Positions 7,733-17,153 are shown, counted from the stretch's first letter. The stretch: 64,000 nt of DNA from Allomuricauda sp. (GCF_013911645.1 NZ_JACESV010000002.1:248001-312000); one strand, 5' to 3'. The notes: generated from the sequence alone by a model not told the origin. Translations and numbers: made by a program.

Positions 7733-8611
7733 ATGAGCCAATATATTGAACGATATCAGCGTCGAAAACTGATTTCCTCTTACTTTTCCGTGGCTTTGAG
7801 CATTGCCTTGGTCCTGTTTCTTTTAGGTGTTTTGGGCCTTTTGGTGCTCAATACCAAAAAATTGGCAGACCACTTTAAGGAGCAAATCACGATTTCGGTG
7901 TTTTTGAAGGACAATGCCAAACCTGTGGAAATAGATCAACTACAAAAAAGTTTGATGCTAGCGGAGTACACCAAATCTGCCGAATACATTTCCAAAGAAG
8001 ATGCCGCGGAACAATACAGTGAGGACATTGGCGAAAATTTTGAGGAGTTTTTGGGCTACAACCCTTTAAAAAACTCCATCGACGTCAACCTTAAGGCCGA
8101 TTTTGTCTCCCCTCAACAGATCGATGAGATTGCAGAGGAATTGGCAGCCAAGGCCTACGTGGACGAAGTGAGCTACGACAAACCCTTGATTTCGCTGCTC
8201 AACAACAACGCACGGAAAATAAGTCTGTGGATCTTGATTGCGAGTGCGGTTTTTACGATCATGGCCGTTTTGCTGATCAACAGTTCCATACGACTGTCCA
8301 TATATTCCAAACGGTTTATCATCAAAACCATGCAAATGGTGGGAGCCACCAAAACATTTATTCGAAGACCTTTTATTTGGACGAATATTAAGCTAGGAAT
8401 GGTCGGAGCCGTTGTCGCTTTGATCGGATTGGGCGTTTTGGTGTATTATATCGACAAAAATTTCCCCGAACTCAATCTTTTGCAAGATTATATTGTTCTC
8501 ATTATTTTGTTCGTTAGTGTATTTGGTTTGGGCGTGATTATTTCTTGGGCGAGCACCCATTTTGCAACCCAACGCTTTTTAAACCTGAGGACGGACGATC
8601 TTTATTATTAA
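7733..8611 (+). CDS. ftsX: Cell division protein FtsX
   Basis: A 292-residue permease-type protein. It has a cytoplasmic N terminus, a membrane helix at ~20-42, a ~120-residue periplasmic domain, then three helices near 165-190, 220-245 and 255-280. This is the FtsX topology. FtsX pairs with FtsE and activates periplasmic peptidoglycan hydrolases during division. ftsE is not adjacent, as is usual in this phylum. The gene heads a conserved run ftsX-DUF3098-uppP-truB, with gaps of 1-31 bp, divergent from leuS. Confidence 0.92.
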   Translation: MSQYIERYQRRKLISSYFSVALSIALVLFLLGVLGLLVLNTKKLADHFKEQITISVFLKDNAKPVEIDQLQKSLMLAEYTKSAEYISKEDAAEQYSEDIGENFEEFLGYNPLKNSIDVNLKADFVSPQQIDEIAEELAAKAYVDEVSYDKPLISLLNNNARKISLWILIASAVFTIMAVLLINSSIRLSIYSKRFIIKTMQMVGATKTFIRRPFIWTNIKLGMVGAVVALIGLGVLVYYIDKNFPELNLLQDYIVLIILFVSVFGLGVIISWASTHFATQRFLNLRTDDLYY

Positions 8612-8620
8612 CTTTGCAGC

Positions 8621-8887
8621 ATGAGCAAGAAAAACGACAACGGCAAAAAACCACCTAAAGACTTTGTTTTCCAAAAGAAAAACTACCTCTTTCTATTTAT
8701 AGGTATTGCCTTTATAGCCCTTGGATATATTTTGATGAGCGGCGGCGGAAGCGACGACCCCGAAGTATTCAATCCGGAGATATACAACTTTAGAAGAATC
8801 CGCCTAGCGCCGACCTTGATCCTTATCGGTCTTGGCATCCAGGTTTACGCGATATTGTTGAATCCTCACAAGAAAAACAAGGAGTAA
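8621..8887 (+). CDS. DUF3098 membrane protein
   Basis: An 88-residue protein with a Lys-rich N terminus (KKNDNGKKPPKDFVFQKKNY), one membrane helix at ~24-40, an acidic linker with SGGGSDDPEVFNPEIYNFRR, and a second helix at ~63-80. This matches the DUF3098 family, which is found almost only in Bacteroidota between ftsX and uppP. It starts 9 bp after ftsX. Its function is not known; the context suggests a role in cell-envelope assembly or division (inference). Confidence 0.88.
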   Translation: MSKKNDNGKKPPKDFVFQKKNYLFLFIGIAFIALGYILMSGGGSDDPEVFNPEIYNFRRIRLAPTLILIGLGIQVYAILLNPHKKNKE

Positions 8888-8888
8888 T

Positions 8889-9683
8889 TTGGAATTAATA
8901 GACGCCATCATCCTTGGCATTATTCAAGGATTGACTGAATTTTTACCAGTTTCCTCCAGCGGTCATTTAGAATTGGGAAAAGCCATTTTGGGAGCGCAGG
9001 CCGTTCCAGAAGAAAGCCTGTTGTTCACCGTAGTGCTTCATTTTGCAACTGCATTGAGTACCTTGGTGGTGTTCCGAAAAGATGTTTTCGATATTTTAAA
9101 AGGTCTTTTTCAATTTAAATGGAACGAAGAAACTCAATTTTCCTTAAAAATCATTATCTCCATGATTCCTGCCGCTTTGGTCGGACTTTTTTTAAATGAT
9201 TTTATTGAAGTATTTTTTGATGGTGCCATTGTCATCGTTGGAATTATGTTGGTGATTACGGCATTTTTGTTGTATTTGGCAGATTTGGCCAAAACTACCG
9301 ATAAAAATGTATCGTTCCGAAGTTCTTTTGTAATCGGTATGGCACAGGCCGTAGCTATTCTCCCAGGTATTTCACGAAGTGGCGCTACCATTTCGGCAGC
9401 AGTGCTTTTAGGTGTTGATAAAACCAAGTCGGCACGTTTTTCCTTTTTGATGGTGGTTCCGTTGATCTTGGGAAAAGTGGCCAAAGATTTGATGGGTGGC
9501 GATATTGCTTTCCACGGTGACCAAGCCATTGCCATGGGGGCAGGCTTTGTTGCTGCCTTTATTGCTGGTCTTGCTGCTTGTACTTGGATGATCAAATTGG
9601 TACGCCAGAGCAAGCTCACCTATTTTGCCATATACTGTTTGGTTGTAGGGCTTATTGCCCTGGCGTGGAGCATTTGGGGATAG
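8889..9683 (+). CDS. uppP: Undecaprenyl-diphosphatase
   Basis: A 264-residue integral membrane phosphatase (BacA family) that recycles undecaprenyl pyrophosphate to the monophosphate lipid carrier for peptidoglycan and surface polysaccharides. Both signature regions are present: GLTEFLPVSSSGHLELG (~residues 15-31) and PGISRSGATISAAVLLG (~158-174). About eight hydrophobic helices are visible. It starts at a TTG (8889) one base after the DUF3098 stop, giving the normal MELIDAIILGIIQG N terminus; no ATG fits. Confidence 0.95.
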   Translation: MELIDAIILGIIQGLTEFLPVSSSGHLELGKAILGAQAVPEESLLFTVVLHFATALSTLVVFRKDVFDILKGLFQFKWNEETQFSLKIIISMIPAALVGLFLNDFIEVFFDGAIVIVGIMLVITAFLLYLADLAKTTDKNVSFRSSFVIGMAQAVAILPGISRSGATISAAVLLGVDKTKSARFSFLMVVPLILGKVAKDLMGGDIAFHGDQAIAMGAGFVAAFIAGLAACTWMIKLVRQSKLTYFAIYCLVVGLIALAWSIWG

Positions 9684-9714
9684 ATCAGTATATTTGTTGT
9701 AAAACCCCAAGTTT

Positions 9715-10419
9715 TTGAACACCAAAGAAGATTTTTTGAACGGTCAGATTCTATTGATCGACAAACCGCTGGAGTGGACTTCGTTCCAAGCGGTAAATGC
9801 CCTCAAGTGGGCCATTCGTAAAAAATTTGGCCTTAAAAAGATAAAAATTGGTCATGCAGGAACCTTAGACCCCTTGGCTACGGGTCTATTGATTATCTGT
9901 ACGGGGAAATTCACCAAAAAAATCCCAGAGCTTCAAGGGCAGGTTAAAGAATATACGGGCACTTTCACTTTGGGGGCCACCACCCCCTCTTACGATTTGG
10001 AGACCGAAGTGAATGAGACCTTTCCCATAGAACATATCACGGATGCATCCATCAAAGAAGCCACAACACAATTCTTGGGCGAAATTGACCAAGTACCTCC
10101 CATTTTTTCAGCATTAAAAAAAGATGGTAAGCGACTCTATGAATTGGCCCGAGAAGGAAAAAAAGTTGAAGTAAAATCAAGAAAAATAGAAATTCTTGAA
10201 TTTGAGATTACCCGAATCGCCCTTCCCGAAGTTGATTTTCGAGTAGTGTGCAGCAAAGGGACCTACATTCGTTCCTTGGCTCACGATTTTGGCAAAGCTT
10301 TGGGCTCAGGAGCTCATTTATCCAAGCTCCGAAGAACCAAAATAGGGGATTTCAACGTAGATAATGCTACAAGCCCCAATGTTTTCAAGGAAAAACTTGA
10401 AGTAAATACCTCGACCTAG
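9715..10419 (+). CDS. truB: tRNA pseudouridine(55) synthase
   Basis: A 234-residue TruB that makes the T-loop pseudouridine 55 in tRNA. The catalytic motif GHAGTLDPLATGLL (Asp nucleophile) is at ~residues 43-56; DKPLEWTSFQ, YTGTFTLG, QVPPIFSALKKDGKRLYELAR and VVCSKGTYIRSLAHDFG are further family blocks. The C-terminal PUA domain is absent, as in many Bacteroidota. It uses a TTG start at 9715, the second TTG start in a row in this operon. Confidence 0.95.
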   Translation: MNTKEDFLNGQILLIDKPLEWTSFQAVNALKWAIRKKFGLKKIKIGHAGTLDPLATGLLIICTGKFTKKIPELQGQVKEYTGTFTLGATTPSYDLETEVNETFPIEHITDASIKEATTQFLGEIDQVPPIFSALKKDGKRLYELAREGKKVEVKSRKIEILEFEITRIALPEVDFRVVCSKGTYIRSLAHDFGKALGSGAHLSKLRRTKIGDFNVDNATSPNVFKEKLEVNTST

Positions 10420-10467
10420 GCCAGTTGGGATAAAATATTTTTGCAAAAAAGCGGTTATAGTAAAACC

Positions 10468-11187
10468 ATGAACTTAAATAGGCGTCAATTATCTCTTTTG
10501 ATTACCTTCTTCTCTATGTCCATAGTGATATTATTACTTTTTAATATTCACTTGGGTGGCATACAAGAGGATGAGTACGTCATTGAAATGAGCTTGGCCG
10601 ATGAGGATATTGAAGAACTTCTTAAAGAGGAAGAGGAACGATTGGAAGAAATGGCCGCCAACAACGACCCCATTAAAAGCCACATGGCCGTAAATGAAAC
10701 CGCTAAACCAAGCGTTGGAAACCCAGAGCCTTTAAAAACTTTGGAAGAGCTTATGGAGGAACGAGCCCTCAGTAGCGAAACCGGGGAATATGCCGATAAC
10801 TCTGGTTTTGAGGAGCAATTAAAACAGTTAAAGGCCCAGCGGGACGAGAAAAAAGAAAAATTGGGCGAACGTGATGCCCAAAAAGAGGAGTTCACCAATT
10901 ACCTAAAGGATAGGCGCACTTCCATTTCCTACTCTTTGGTCGAGCGAAATGCCCGCTCTCTACCTCCACCCATTTATACCTGTATTGAAGGCGGCAAGGT
11001 TGTGGTAAACATTACCGTGGACAACAACGGTTATGTAACCGAAGCCACATTCAACGATAAAAGTTCGGGAACCAGCAATGGTTGTTTAGTGGATAATGCC
11101 ATCGCCTATGCCCTTAAGGCCCGTTTTAGCCCGGATTCCAAGAATTCTCAGATCGGCACAATTACTTACCTATTCCAAAGCAAGTAA
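10468..11187 (+). CDS. TonB-like energy-transducer family protein
   Basis: About 239 residues. A single N-terminal membrane anchor (LSLLITFFSMSIVILLLFNI) is followed by a long acidic, charged linker (EEEERLEEMAANN and similar, coiled-coil-like) and a C-terminal ~70-residue beta domain with GYVTEATFNDKSSGTSNGCLVDNAIAYALKARFSP. The last part matches the TonB C-terminal fold of Bacteroidota proteins. It may couple inner-membrane energy to outer-membrane receptors, but no exbB/exbD is adjacent. ATG 10468 is preferred over TTG 10441. The 3' end overlaps the next, convergent gene by 18 bp. Confidence 0.7.
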   Translation: MNLNRRQLSLLITFFSMSIVILLLFNIHLGGIQEDEYVIEMSLADEDIEELLKEEEERLEEMAANNDPIKSHMAVNETAKPSVGNPEPLKTLEELMEERALSSETGEYADNSGFEEQLKQLKAQRDEKKEKLGERDAQKEEFTNYLKDRRTSISYSLVERNARSLPPPIYTCIEGGKVVVNITVDNNGYVTEATFNDKSSGTSNGCLVDNAIAYALKARFSPDSKNSQIGTITYLFQSK

Positions 11188-11790
11188 TTCCAAGACGTCT
11201 TCTAAGATATTTTGCCCTTTGTTTTTGTTATACCAAACCTGAAGCTCTTGTTTGAACTCATCTGTCAATTTGCCGTGTTCCCTTTTACATTCCTCCACCA
11301 TTTGAGTGGCAATACTAGGTCTTGGTCCCCATTCCCCAATAATTTCTTTGTTGGCTTCGTCCAAAACAATTAATTTGGGTATGGAGCGGGCACCATTGGT
11401 CAAAAACATGTCCATTAAATCGATACTTTCATCACGTAAAACCGCTTTTAAGGTAATATTAGGGCTTGTTTCGGCTATTTTATGGATTATGGGCAAACTT
11501 GCTGCCGCATCCCCGCACCAACTTTCTGTAAGCACTAAAAACACCAGTTTTTTGTCCAGGACTTTCAGTTTTTGCTGAATGTCTTCGGAAATTTTAAAGG
11601 TCTTCTCCCAACGGGCCATTCTGCGATCGCCCAGCTTGGTATAGTTGATCATAGCTTCGGATTGGTTTGGGCCTGTGGACTTTCCCATTTTTGCCAGTTG
11701 GCCCACCAACTCACGGTATCTTGGGTAATCCATTCCTTTTGAAATATATTCTTGGACTACTTCCAATCTATTTCTCTCCAATACTTCCAT
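11170..11790 (-). CDS. Thioredoxin-family protein with a WCGD site
   Basis: About 206 residues. Helical N-terminal ~80 residues precede a thioredoxin-like domain: KLVFLVLTESWCGDAAASLPIIHKIAE, followed by the IPKLIVLD segment (the cis-Pro position). The active site is W-C-G-D, with the second redox cysteine missing, as in the Thioredoxin_9 type. It cannot act as a normal CxxC dithiol oxidoreductase; a monothiol or binding role is likely. ATG 11790 is chosen because the longer frame adds an unlikely N terminus. Cytoplasmic; no signal peptide. Confidence 0.75.
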   Translation of the reverse strand: MEVLERNRLEVVQEYISKGMDYPRYRELVGQLAKMGKSTGPNQSEAMINYTKLGDRRMARWEKTFKISEDIQQKLKVLDKKLVFLVLTESWCGDAAASLPIIHKIAETSPNITLKAVLRDESIDLMDMFLTNGARSIPKLIVLDEANKEIIGEWGPRPSIATQMVEECKREHGKLTDEFKQELQVWYNKNKGQNILEDVLELLALE

Positions 11791-11926
11791 ATAAAAAACG
11801 TTTCTGCAAAAGTACAATGGGCAGTTGGCCCATTTGGTGACTTTTGTCATTGGTTGTTTTCACAATCTGTTCCTTACAATTTTGATGCTTTCTATATGCC
11901 AAAAACCGTCAATTCGTGTGAAATTC

Positions 11927-11990
11927 CAGTTCTCGATACGATTTCTCTCGGTTTCGACTTCGCTCAACCACCAAAAAATCATTCGAACTG
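11927..11990. repeat. REP-like imperfect palindrome
   Basis: A 64-bp dyad beginning CAGTTCTCGAT and ending ATTCGAACTG, with an inner GGTT...AACC pair around TCGACTTCGCTC. It lies alone in the 230-bp gap between the thioredoxin-like gene and tolC. The style is that of dispersed intergenic palindromes of flavobacteria; no other copy is in this window. Confidence 0.5.
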
Positions 11991-12020
11991 ACAAATCTCA
12001 ATCATAATTGCAAAAGGTTC

Positions 12021-13442
12021 CTACAAGCTCTTGGGGTTTATGGCCAAACTCTTGAACAGCATGGCCTTGGTGTAAAAATATTTGTTCTGCATTTCGTTCC
12101 GTTTCAAGTAAGCATCGATTAATTTACTTTCCCTGGAATTGATCAGAAACAAAGAACTCTCCCCAAAACTGAATTTTCGTTCCTCGGCACTCAATAGGGT
12201 TGAATAATCTTTTACAATATCTGCAATCAACTGGTTTTGTTGGGTATACGAATCCAATTCGTTATAAATGGCGATGACCTTGTTCTGTATTTCCACTTGG
12301 GCATTGTCCCTTTCGTATTCGGCATCCCTAAGTTTAAATTTGGCCAGTTTTAGGTCTCCGCGCTCTTTCCGCAGAAAAATGGGCATCTGAAAACTTAACC
12401 CGGCCTTATAGTTCTCGGTAACAAAGGAATTCATCAACTCGGGGGTTTCTGTTATAAAATTGTATTCTGCCTTTAATTTTGGCAATAATTTATTCGATTT
12501 TAAACGCTTATCCACTGTCAACCCTTCAATTTTATAGTCCAAAGACATTAGTTTGGGATGTGTTTCCAGATTAAAGCTGTCCAATGGCACACCTTCTATT
12601 TCCAAGGTTGAATTGATATCCATTTCTGGTTCCAAGTTTGGTCTTATACCTGGCTGAAGCTCTACCGGCACGTCCTCGATCCATAAAAAGTTGCCCAGCT
12701 CCAATGATTTTTTCATCAATTTGACCTTGGCCTGCTGATAGCCCAAGTCCCTGTTACGAACGGCAATTTTAGCCTCTACGGTATCAATCATGGCAATATC
12801 CCCAGCCAAGGCACTCTCTTTGATGCCTTGAAAACGCACTTCGGCATTCTCTAAAAAATCTTTGTATACCTCAGCATCTCTATAGGCTTGCAACCAATCA
12901 AAATAGGCGAGCGAAGCATTGTACAAAACCTTGTTCACCTGTAAATCCTGTTCTGCTTTGGATTGTTCCCTGAAAAATTTGGCTTTTCTTAGAGTGGCCA
13001 TACGCTCGTTTATCCAAAACCCCTGCAAAACGGACATGGATACCCCTGCACTGTAAAGACCGTCATCGGGCAAGGTTTCATCAGGATTTAGATAATATCC
13101 TTCATTCTGCTGAAAATTTCCCTTAAGCTCAATACCAAACCAAGTTGGGATTTTAAAAGTAGTGTTCAACCGATCCCAGTATTCGGTTCCCTTAAACTCC
13201 TTTCTATCAAAATCCACCTCTACCTTGGGGTCAAAACCTCCTCTGGCCTTCATAAGTTCGGCCTGCCCAATAGCAATGTTCAATTGGGCCTGTTTGGCAA
13301 TGGGATGGTATTTTTTTACATAGCCCAAGTACTCCTTAAACCCAAGCACCAAGGAATCTTGCTGAGTGTAAGAAAAGCTTACAGTAAAGAAAAAGAGGGT
13401 ACAAAATAAAAGTAATCTTCTATTTCTTTTTGGCATCTGCAC
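12021..13442 (-). CDS. TolC-family outer membrane efflux protein
   Basis: A 473-residue outer membrane factor. A signal peptide (RLLLFCTLFFFTVSFSYTQ) is followed by two long alpha-helical hairpin repeats with heptad-like stretches (e.g. SKAEQDLQVNKVLYNASLAY and ERDNAQVEIQNKVIAIYNEL). TolC trimers form the outer-membrane channel and periplasmic tunnel of tripartite exporters. The 5' end overlaps the preceding hlyD-like gene by about 20 bp, so it is co-transcribed and probably translationally coupled. Last gene of the tetR-abc-hlyD-tolC unit. The substrate is unknown. Confidence 0.88.
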   Translation of the reverse strand: MQMPKRNRRLLLFCTLFFFTVSFSYTQQDSLVLGFKEYLGYVKKYHPIAKQAQLNIAIGQAELMKARGGFDPKVEVDFDRKEFKGTEYWDRLNTTFKIPTWFGIELKGNFQQNEGYYLNPDETLPDDGLYSAGVSMSVLQGFWINERMATLRKAKFFREQSKAEQDLQVNKVLYNASLAYFDWLQAYRDAEVYKDFLENAEVRFQGIKESALAGDIAMIDTVEAKIAVRNRDLGYQQAKVKLMKKSLELGNFLWIEDVPVELQPGIRPNLEPEMDINSTLEIEGVPLDSFNLETHPKLMSLDYKIEGLTVDKRLKSNKLLPKLKAEYNFITETPELMNSFVTENYKAGLSFQMPIFLRKERGDLKLAKFKLRDAEYERDNAQVEIQNKVIAIYNELDSYTQQNQLIADIVKDYSTLLSAEERKFSFGESSLFLINSRESKLIDAYLKRNEMQNKYFYTKAMLFKSLAINPKSL

Positions 13443-14775
13443 TTATATTTTGTGGTTGATAATAGTTTGGAGGGAAACCGTTGAGCTGTCTCCACAGTTC
13501 GTACCAAATGGGAACATCTTCCAACAGGGCCATGGTGCTGGCCCCTGAACCTACACGAATGTCTTTTGGCCAAGGAGCCTCTTCCTCGTCTGGGGCCAAT
13601 AGCACACGGTATTTCCCATTTGGGCTGATAAAGTTCTCTATAGCGACCACCTTACCTCCAAAGGTTCCGTAGGAAACGTTGGGCCAACCGCTGAATACGA
13701 TAGCGGGCCAACCATCAAACTGGATACGCACCTTTTCGTCCACATGGATCAATGGAAGATCTATGGGATCAACAAAAGTTTCTACGGCGATATCGTAATC
13801 CGAAGGCATTATCCCGACCAATTGTGCCCCTTCCTTAAAAGTTTCCCCAATACCGGATTGTATGGCTTTGGTGATATAACCATTTTGGGGAGCTCTTATG
13901 TAGAGCATTTTGTTTCTCATTTCATAATTAGTGTACTGGTTCTCCAGTTTGGTGACCTGTGCTTCGGAATCAAATTGGTTGGATTGAGCCGTATAGAGAT
14001 CACTTTGCGCTTTGGAAATTTTGTCGGAATACTCTGCGCTTACCCTATTTATTTCCACTTGTGCATTGATCACATTGTTTTTACTGGCCAACAACTTGTT
14101 TTCTTGGCTTACAAGTTTTGCCTGCGTCTCCTGCAGTTTCAATCGTTTTTCTTCTACATCGGTAACTGCCTTCAATCCTTCTTCCTGTAACTTTTCGGTA
14201 CGGTCGTACTGACGCTGGGCTATTAAAATATTGGTCTTGGCCGCTTCAAGGTCAATGCTATCGCTTTCCACTTTCAATTTGGACTGCATTAGTTTGTTTC
14301 TGGCCTGTTGCAGTTTTAGTCCGAGTTCTTGATTAAGGGCCCTGATCTGTTGGTTTAAGGCTTTTACCTTTTCTTGGTACGAGGACACGGACATGGTTTT
14401 CGCCTTGATCTGTTGCCCGGTACGCTCCACTAGATCGGGGTCGAAGTACTCACTTTTTATCTCTGATATGAATAGGATCGTATCACCCTTTTCAACATAA
14501 TCCCCTTCCCTAACATACCACTTTTCAATGCGTCCGGGAATCGGGGATTGAATGGTCTGTGGCCTCTGATCCGGGGTTAAGGTAGTGAGGTAACCCCTAC
14601 CAGAAATATTCTGGGTCCACGGTAGGAACATCATCAAAAGTACCATAATGGAAAAAGAGGCCAAAAAACGGTTAAATTGTTTGTAGTGCCTTTTATGAAA
14701 GACTTTTTTACCTGCCTTATAGCCGGTAAGATCTACTTTCTCGTTCAATTTATTATTTGAAGAAATGTTCAGCAT
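13420..14775 (-). CDS. HlyD-family membrane fusion protein
   Basis: A 451-residue periplasmic adaptor. A cytoplasmic N terminus and membrane anchor (FLASFSIMVLLMMFLPW, ~38-54) lead to a lipoyl half-motif (SPIPGRIEKWYVREGDYVEKGDTIL), then a long coiled coil at ~110-285 and the second lipoyl half (IRAPQNGYITKAIQSGIGETFKEG). A beta-barrel domain follows (VDPIDLPLIHVDEKVRIQFDGWPA). It links the ABC protein in the inner membrane to TolC. It lies 5 bp after the ABC gene and overlaps tolC. All structural parts look intact, in contrast to the degenerate ATPase. Confidence 0.9.
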   Translation of the reverse strand: MLNISSNNKLNEKVDLTGYKAGKKVFHKRHYKQFNRFLASFSIMVLLMMFLPWTQNISGRGYLTTLTPDQRPQTIQSPIPGRIEKWYVREGDYVEKGDTILFISEIKSEYFDPDLVERTGQQIKAKTMSVSSYQEKVKALNQQIRALNQELGLKLQQARNKLMQSKLKVESDSIDLEAAKTNILIAQRQYDRTEKLQEEGLKAVTDVEEKRLKLQETQAKLVSQENKLLASKNNVINAQVEINRVSAEYSDKISKAQSDLYTAQSNQFDSEAQVTKLENQYTNYEMRNKMLYIRAPQNGYITKAIQSGIGETFKEGAQLVGIMPSDYDIAVETFVDPIDLPLIHVDEKVRIQFDGWPAIVFSGWPNVSYGTFGGKVVAIENFISPNGKYRVLLAPDEEEAPWPKDIRVGSGASTMALLEDVPIWYELWRQLNGFPPNYYQPQNISADAKKK

Positions 14776-14780
14776 GAACT

Positions 14781-16448
14781 TTATTTTACGTTGATCAATC
14801 TACCTTTATCCATTCGAATTACTTGATTGCAGCGACTTGCCCATTTTGGGTTTTCACTTACTACGACCAAGGCCCATCCATTGGCAGGATCGGCCAAAAA
14901 GTCCATCATCCTTTCCGTATCTTCATTATTATATTGCTCCAGGGGATCCTTTAAGATCATTAGTTTAGGTCTGGTTACAATGCTCCTGGCCAATACAATT
15001 TTTCTGGAAATAAAATCAGGGATCTTTTTCCCTTCAGGATATAAAATGGTTTTAAGTCCATGCGGCTGCTCTTTTACAAACTGTGTAAGACTTACTTTTT
15101 CGAGCGCCCAATACACATCTTCCATGGGAATATCCTTATTACCGAATGTAATATTGTCCAATAGGGTTCCCTCAAATGGATATTCCTCGTTTAGGGAATG
15201 ACCTAAATAGGAGCGGTATTGGCTTAATTTTATTCCTTGGATCGCCACATTGTTCACATATATTTTTCCTTCATCCGGTTCTAGGATGCCGGCTATCATT
15301 CTTAGCAAGGTGGATCTTCCCGATCCGCTCTTTCCTTGTATCAATAATTTGGTATCTGGCCGGACGGTGAGCGATAAATGGTCTATTATCTTTTTGTCCA
15401 TTCCTGGCACTTTGTAAACAATATCCTCAAGCTCTACTGTTAAGCCCTCGTTATCTTTAAATGGGGTTTCTCCGTTTTGGGGCTCTATTTCCTTATCCAC
15501 GACCTGTCCCATTTTTTCCAAAGAGGTCAATAAGTCGTAAAACGTTTCGAGACCCAAGATCATTTTCTCAACAGAACTGATTACCAATAAAATAATGATC
15601 TCTGCCGCTACAAACTGACCAATGTTCATCTGCTGATCCAAAACCAACAAACCTCCAATCAACAATAGACCTGCTGTAACCAAGACTTTAAAGCCTATCA
15701 TTTGAATAAACTGTAAGACCAATACCCTAAAATGGTTTTCCCTGGCTTCCAAATATTCATCGACCAGAATATCGTTTTTGTCCAATGCGTGGGAGGTTTT
15801 TCCCGAAAGCTTAAAACTGACAATGGAACGGGCAATCTCCTGCACCCAATGTGCTACCTTATATTTGATTTTTGACTCGTCTAAACTGGTATCCAATCCC
15901 CTTTGTGCCGTAAACTTGAACACAATGTAGATGAGCAAAAGGAGCAATAAACCATAAATGATAAAGAAAGGGTGGTAAAAAGATAGCAGTAATAGCCCAA
16001 ATACGATCTGCAACAATGCCGCTGGAAAATCAATAAGTATTTTGGACAGCGATTTTTGCACCGTAAGCGTATCAAAAAAACGATTGGCAAGTTCTGGCGG
16101 ATAATAATATCGGAGTTCGCTCATTTTTATTTTTGGAAAACGGTAGGCAAACTCAAACGAAGACCTTGTAAAAATTTTTTGCTGAAGGTTTTCAATAATC
16201 CGTATCTGCATTAACTGAAGCATCCCCACAAACGCAACCCCAAGGGTAACCAATACCACGAGCACGATCCAAGATGTACTCACCCTAGCCCCCTGGATAA
16301 GGTTTATGATGGCCTGTATACCCAAGGGGAGCGATAGGTTGACCAAACCCGCAAAAATGGCGTAGTAAAATATTTGAAAAATGTCCTTTTTATCCAAGGT
16401 AAGCAGCCCCATTAATCGCTGCCAAGCTGTGAGTATTTGTTTAGCCAT
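14781..16448 (-). CDS. ABC exporter-like protein with a degenerate nucleotide-binding domain
   Basis: 555 residues. An N-terminal type I exporter membrane domain (about six helices, residues ~25-310) is followed by an ABC domain (~335-555) whose catalytic motifs are all altered. Walker A is GKSGSGRST, with R378 in place of Lys. The Q-loop Gln is gone (YLGHSLNEEYPFEGT). The LSGGQ signature is replaced by IPDFIS before RKIVLARS. Walker B is LMILKD, with K500-D501 in place of Asp-Glu. The H-loop His is E532 (VVVSEN). The fold is kept, but ATP hydrolysis is unlikely. It overlaps tetR by 8 bp and sits 5 bp before hlyD, so the operon is intact. Confidence 0.88.
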   Translation of the reverse strand: MAKQILTAWQRLMGLLTLDKKDIFQIFYYAIFAGLVNLSLPLGIQAIINLIQGARVSTSWIVLVVLVTLGVAFVGMLQLMQIRIIENLQQKIFTRSSFEFAYRFPKIKMSELRYYYPPELANRFFDTLTVQKSLSKILIDFPAALLQIVFGLLLLSFYHPFFIIYGLLLLLLIYIVFKFTAQRGLDTSLDESKIKYKVAHWVQEIARSIVSFKLSGKTSHALDKNDILVDEYLEARENHFRVLVLQFIQMIGFKVLVTAGLLLIGGLLVLDQQMNIGQFVAAEIIILLVISSVEKMILGLETFYDLLTSLEKMGQVVDKEIEPQNGETPFKDNEGLTVELEDIVYKVPGMDKKIIDHLSLTVRPDTKLLIQGKSGSGRSTLLRMIAGILEPDEGKIYVNNVAIQGIKLSQYRSYLGHSLNEEYPFEGTLLDNITFGNKDIPMEDVYWALEKVSLTQFVKEQPHGLKTILYPEGKKIPDFISRKIVLARSIVTRPKLMILKDPLEQYNNEDTERMMDFLADPANGWALVVVSENPKWASRCNQVIRMDKGRLINVK

Positions 16449-17127
16449 TTACTTTTTGATTTAGTGTCCGGAATATGAGGTCCGTAAAAAACTCCGTAGG
16501 GGTAACCTTTTCGTTACAGTTTGTAAGCGTCGGAAAATGTGCCTTTAAAAAATACTGATGAAGCGAACCTTCCAGAACGGTACTGGCCAAACTTACGGGG
16601 TATTCGTAATTTTCATCCACGGCCGAAATCATCTCGCTCAAGCGGTTTACCAATCTTTTACAAATAATAAAATAACCGTCCTTGCTCTCTTTGTTTATTT
16701 CTTTAACCAAATAGGATTTGGAATATTCATTGATAATAAGTCGGTTCAGTGCTACTTCGTTCACATGTGTGATTGAACTATCCTCCTCAACATTTTGAGT
16801 AAGGACCTCCATCGCTTTCTCCAATTTCTTGACCGGATCGGAAATACCGTTTGTGGCAAAGACCATGCGATATTCTACCCACCCCCAATACCAAGTGGCC
16901 AAATAGAGCAACAGCTTGTGCTTGTTCTCAAAGTAGCGGTAAATGGAACTTTCGTTGGAATTTATCTGTACACCCAATTTTTTGAACGTAAAGTTTTCAA
17001 ACCCCATTTCATCGATCATCAAAATACTTTGTTCAACAATATTCTTCCCCAAAGTTGAAGATTCGGGATCCTTTATATAAAGCTTTTCATTGACCCCAAT
17101 TTTAAGAGATTGCATCAATAACTCCAT
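16441..17127 (-). CDS. TetR-family transcriptional regulator
   Basis: About 228 residues. The N-terminal HTH is at ~25-75 (ILMIDEMGFENFTFKKLGVQINSNESSIYRYFENKHKLL), with the YRYFENK recognition-helix ending typical of TetR. A larger, helical ligand-binding domain follows. The ATG at 17127 is used; the open frame extends to 17199, but that would cover the promoter and operator. It is the first gene of the export operon, overlapping the ABC gene by 8 bp, and probably represses its own operon through the dyad at 17162-17190. Confidence 0.85.
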   Translation of the reverse strand: MELLMQSLKIGVNEKLYIKDPESSTLGKNIVEQSILMIDEMGFENFTFKKLGVQINSNESSIYRYFENKHKLLLYLATWYWGWVEYRMVFATNGISDPVKKLEKAMEVLTQNVEEDSSITHVNEVALNRLIINEYSKSYLVKEINKESKDGYFIICKRLVNRLSEMISAVDENYEYPVSLASTVLEGSLHQYFLKAHFPTLTNCNEKVTPTEFFTDLIFRTLNQKVNG

Positions 17128-17153
17128 TACATCACTTTTAAAATATAGTCTCG

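Noticed and set aside
11170..11187. Overlap of the TonB-like and thioredoxin-like genes as a special arrangement
   Set aside because: An 18-bp convergent overlap is common in compact genomes and no further signal supports a function.
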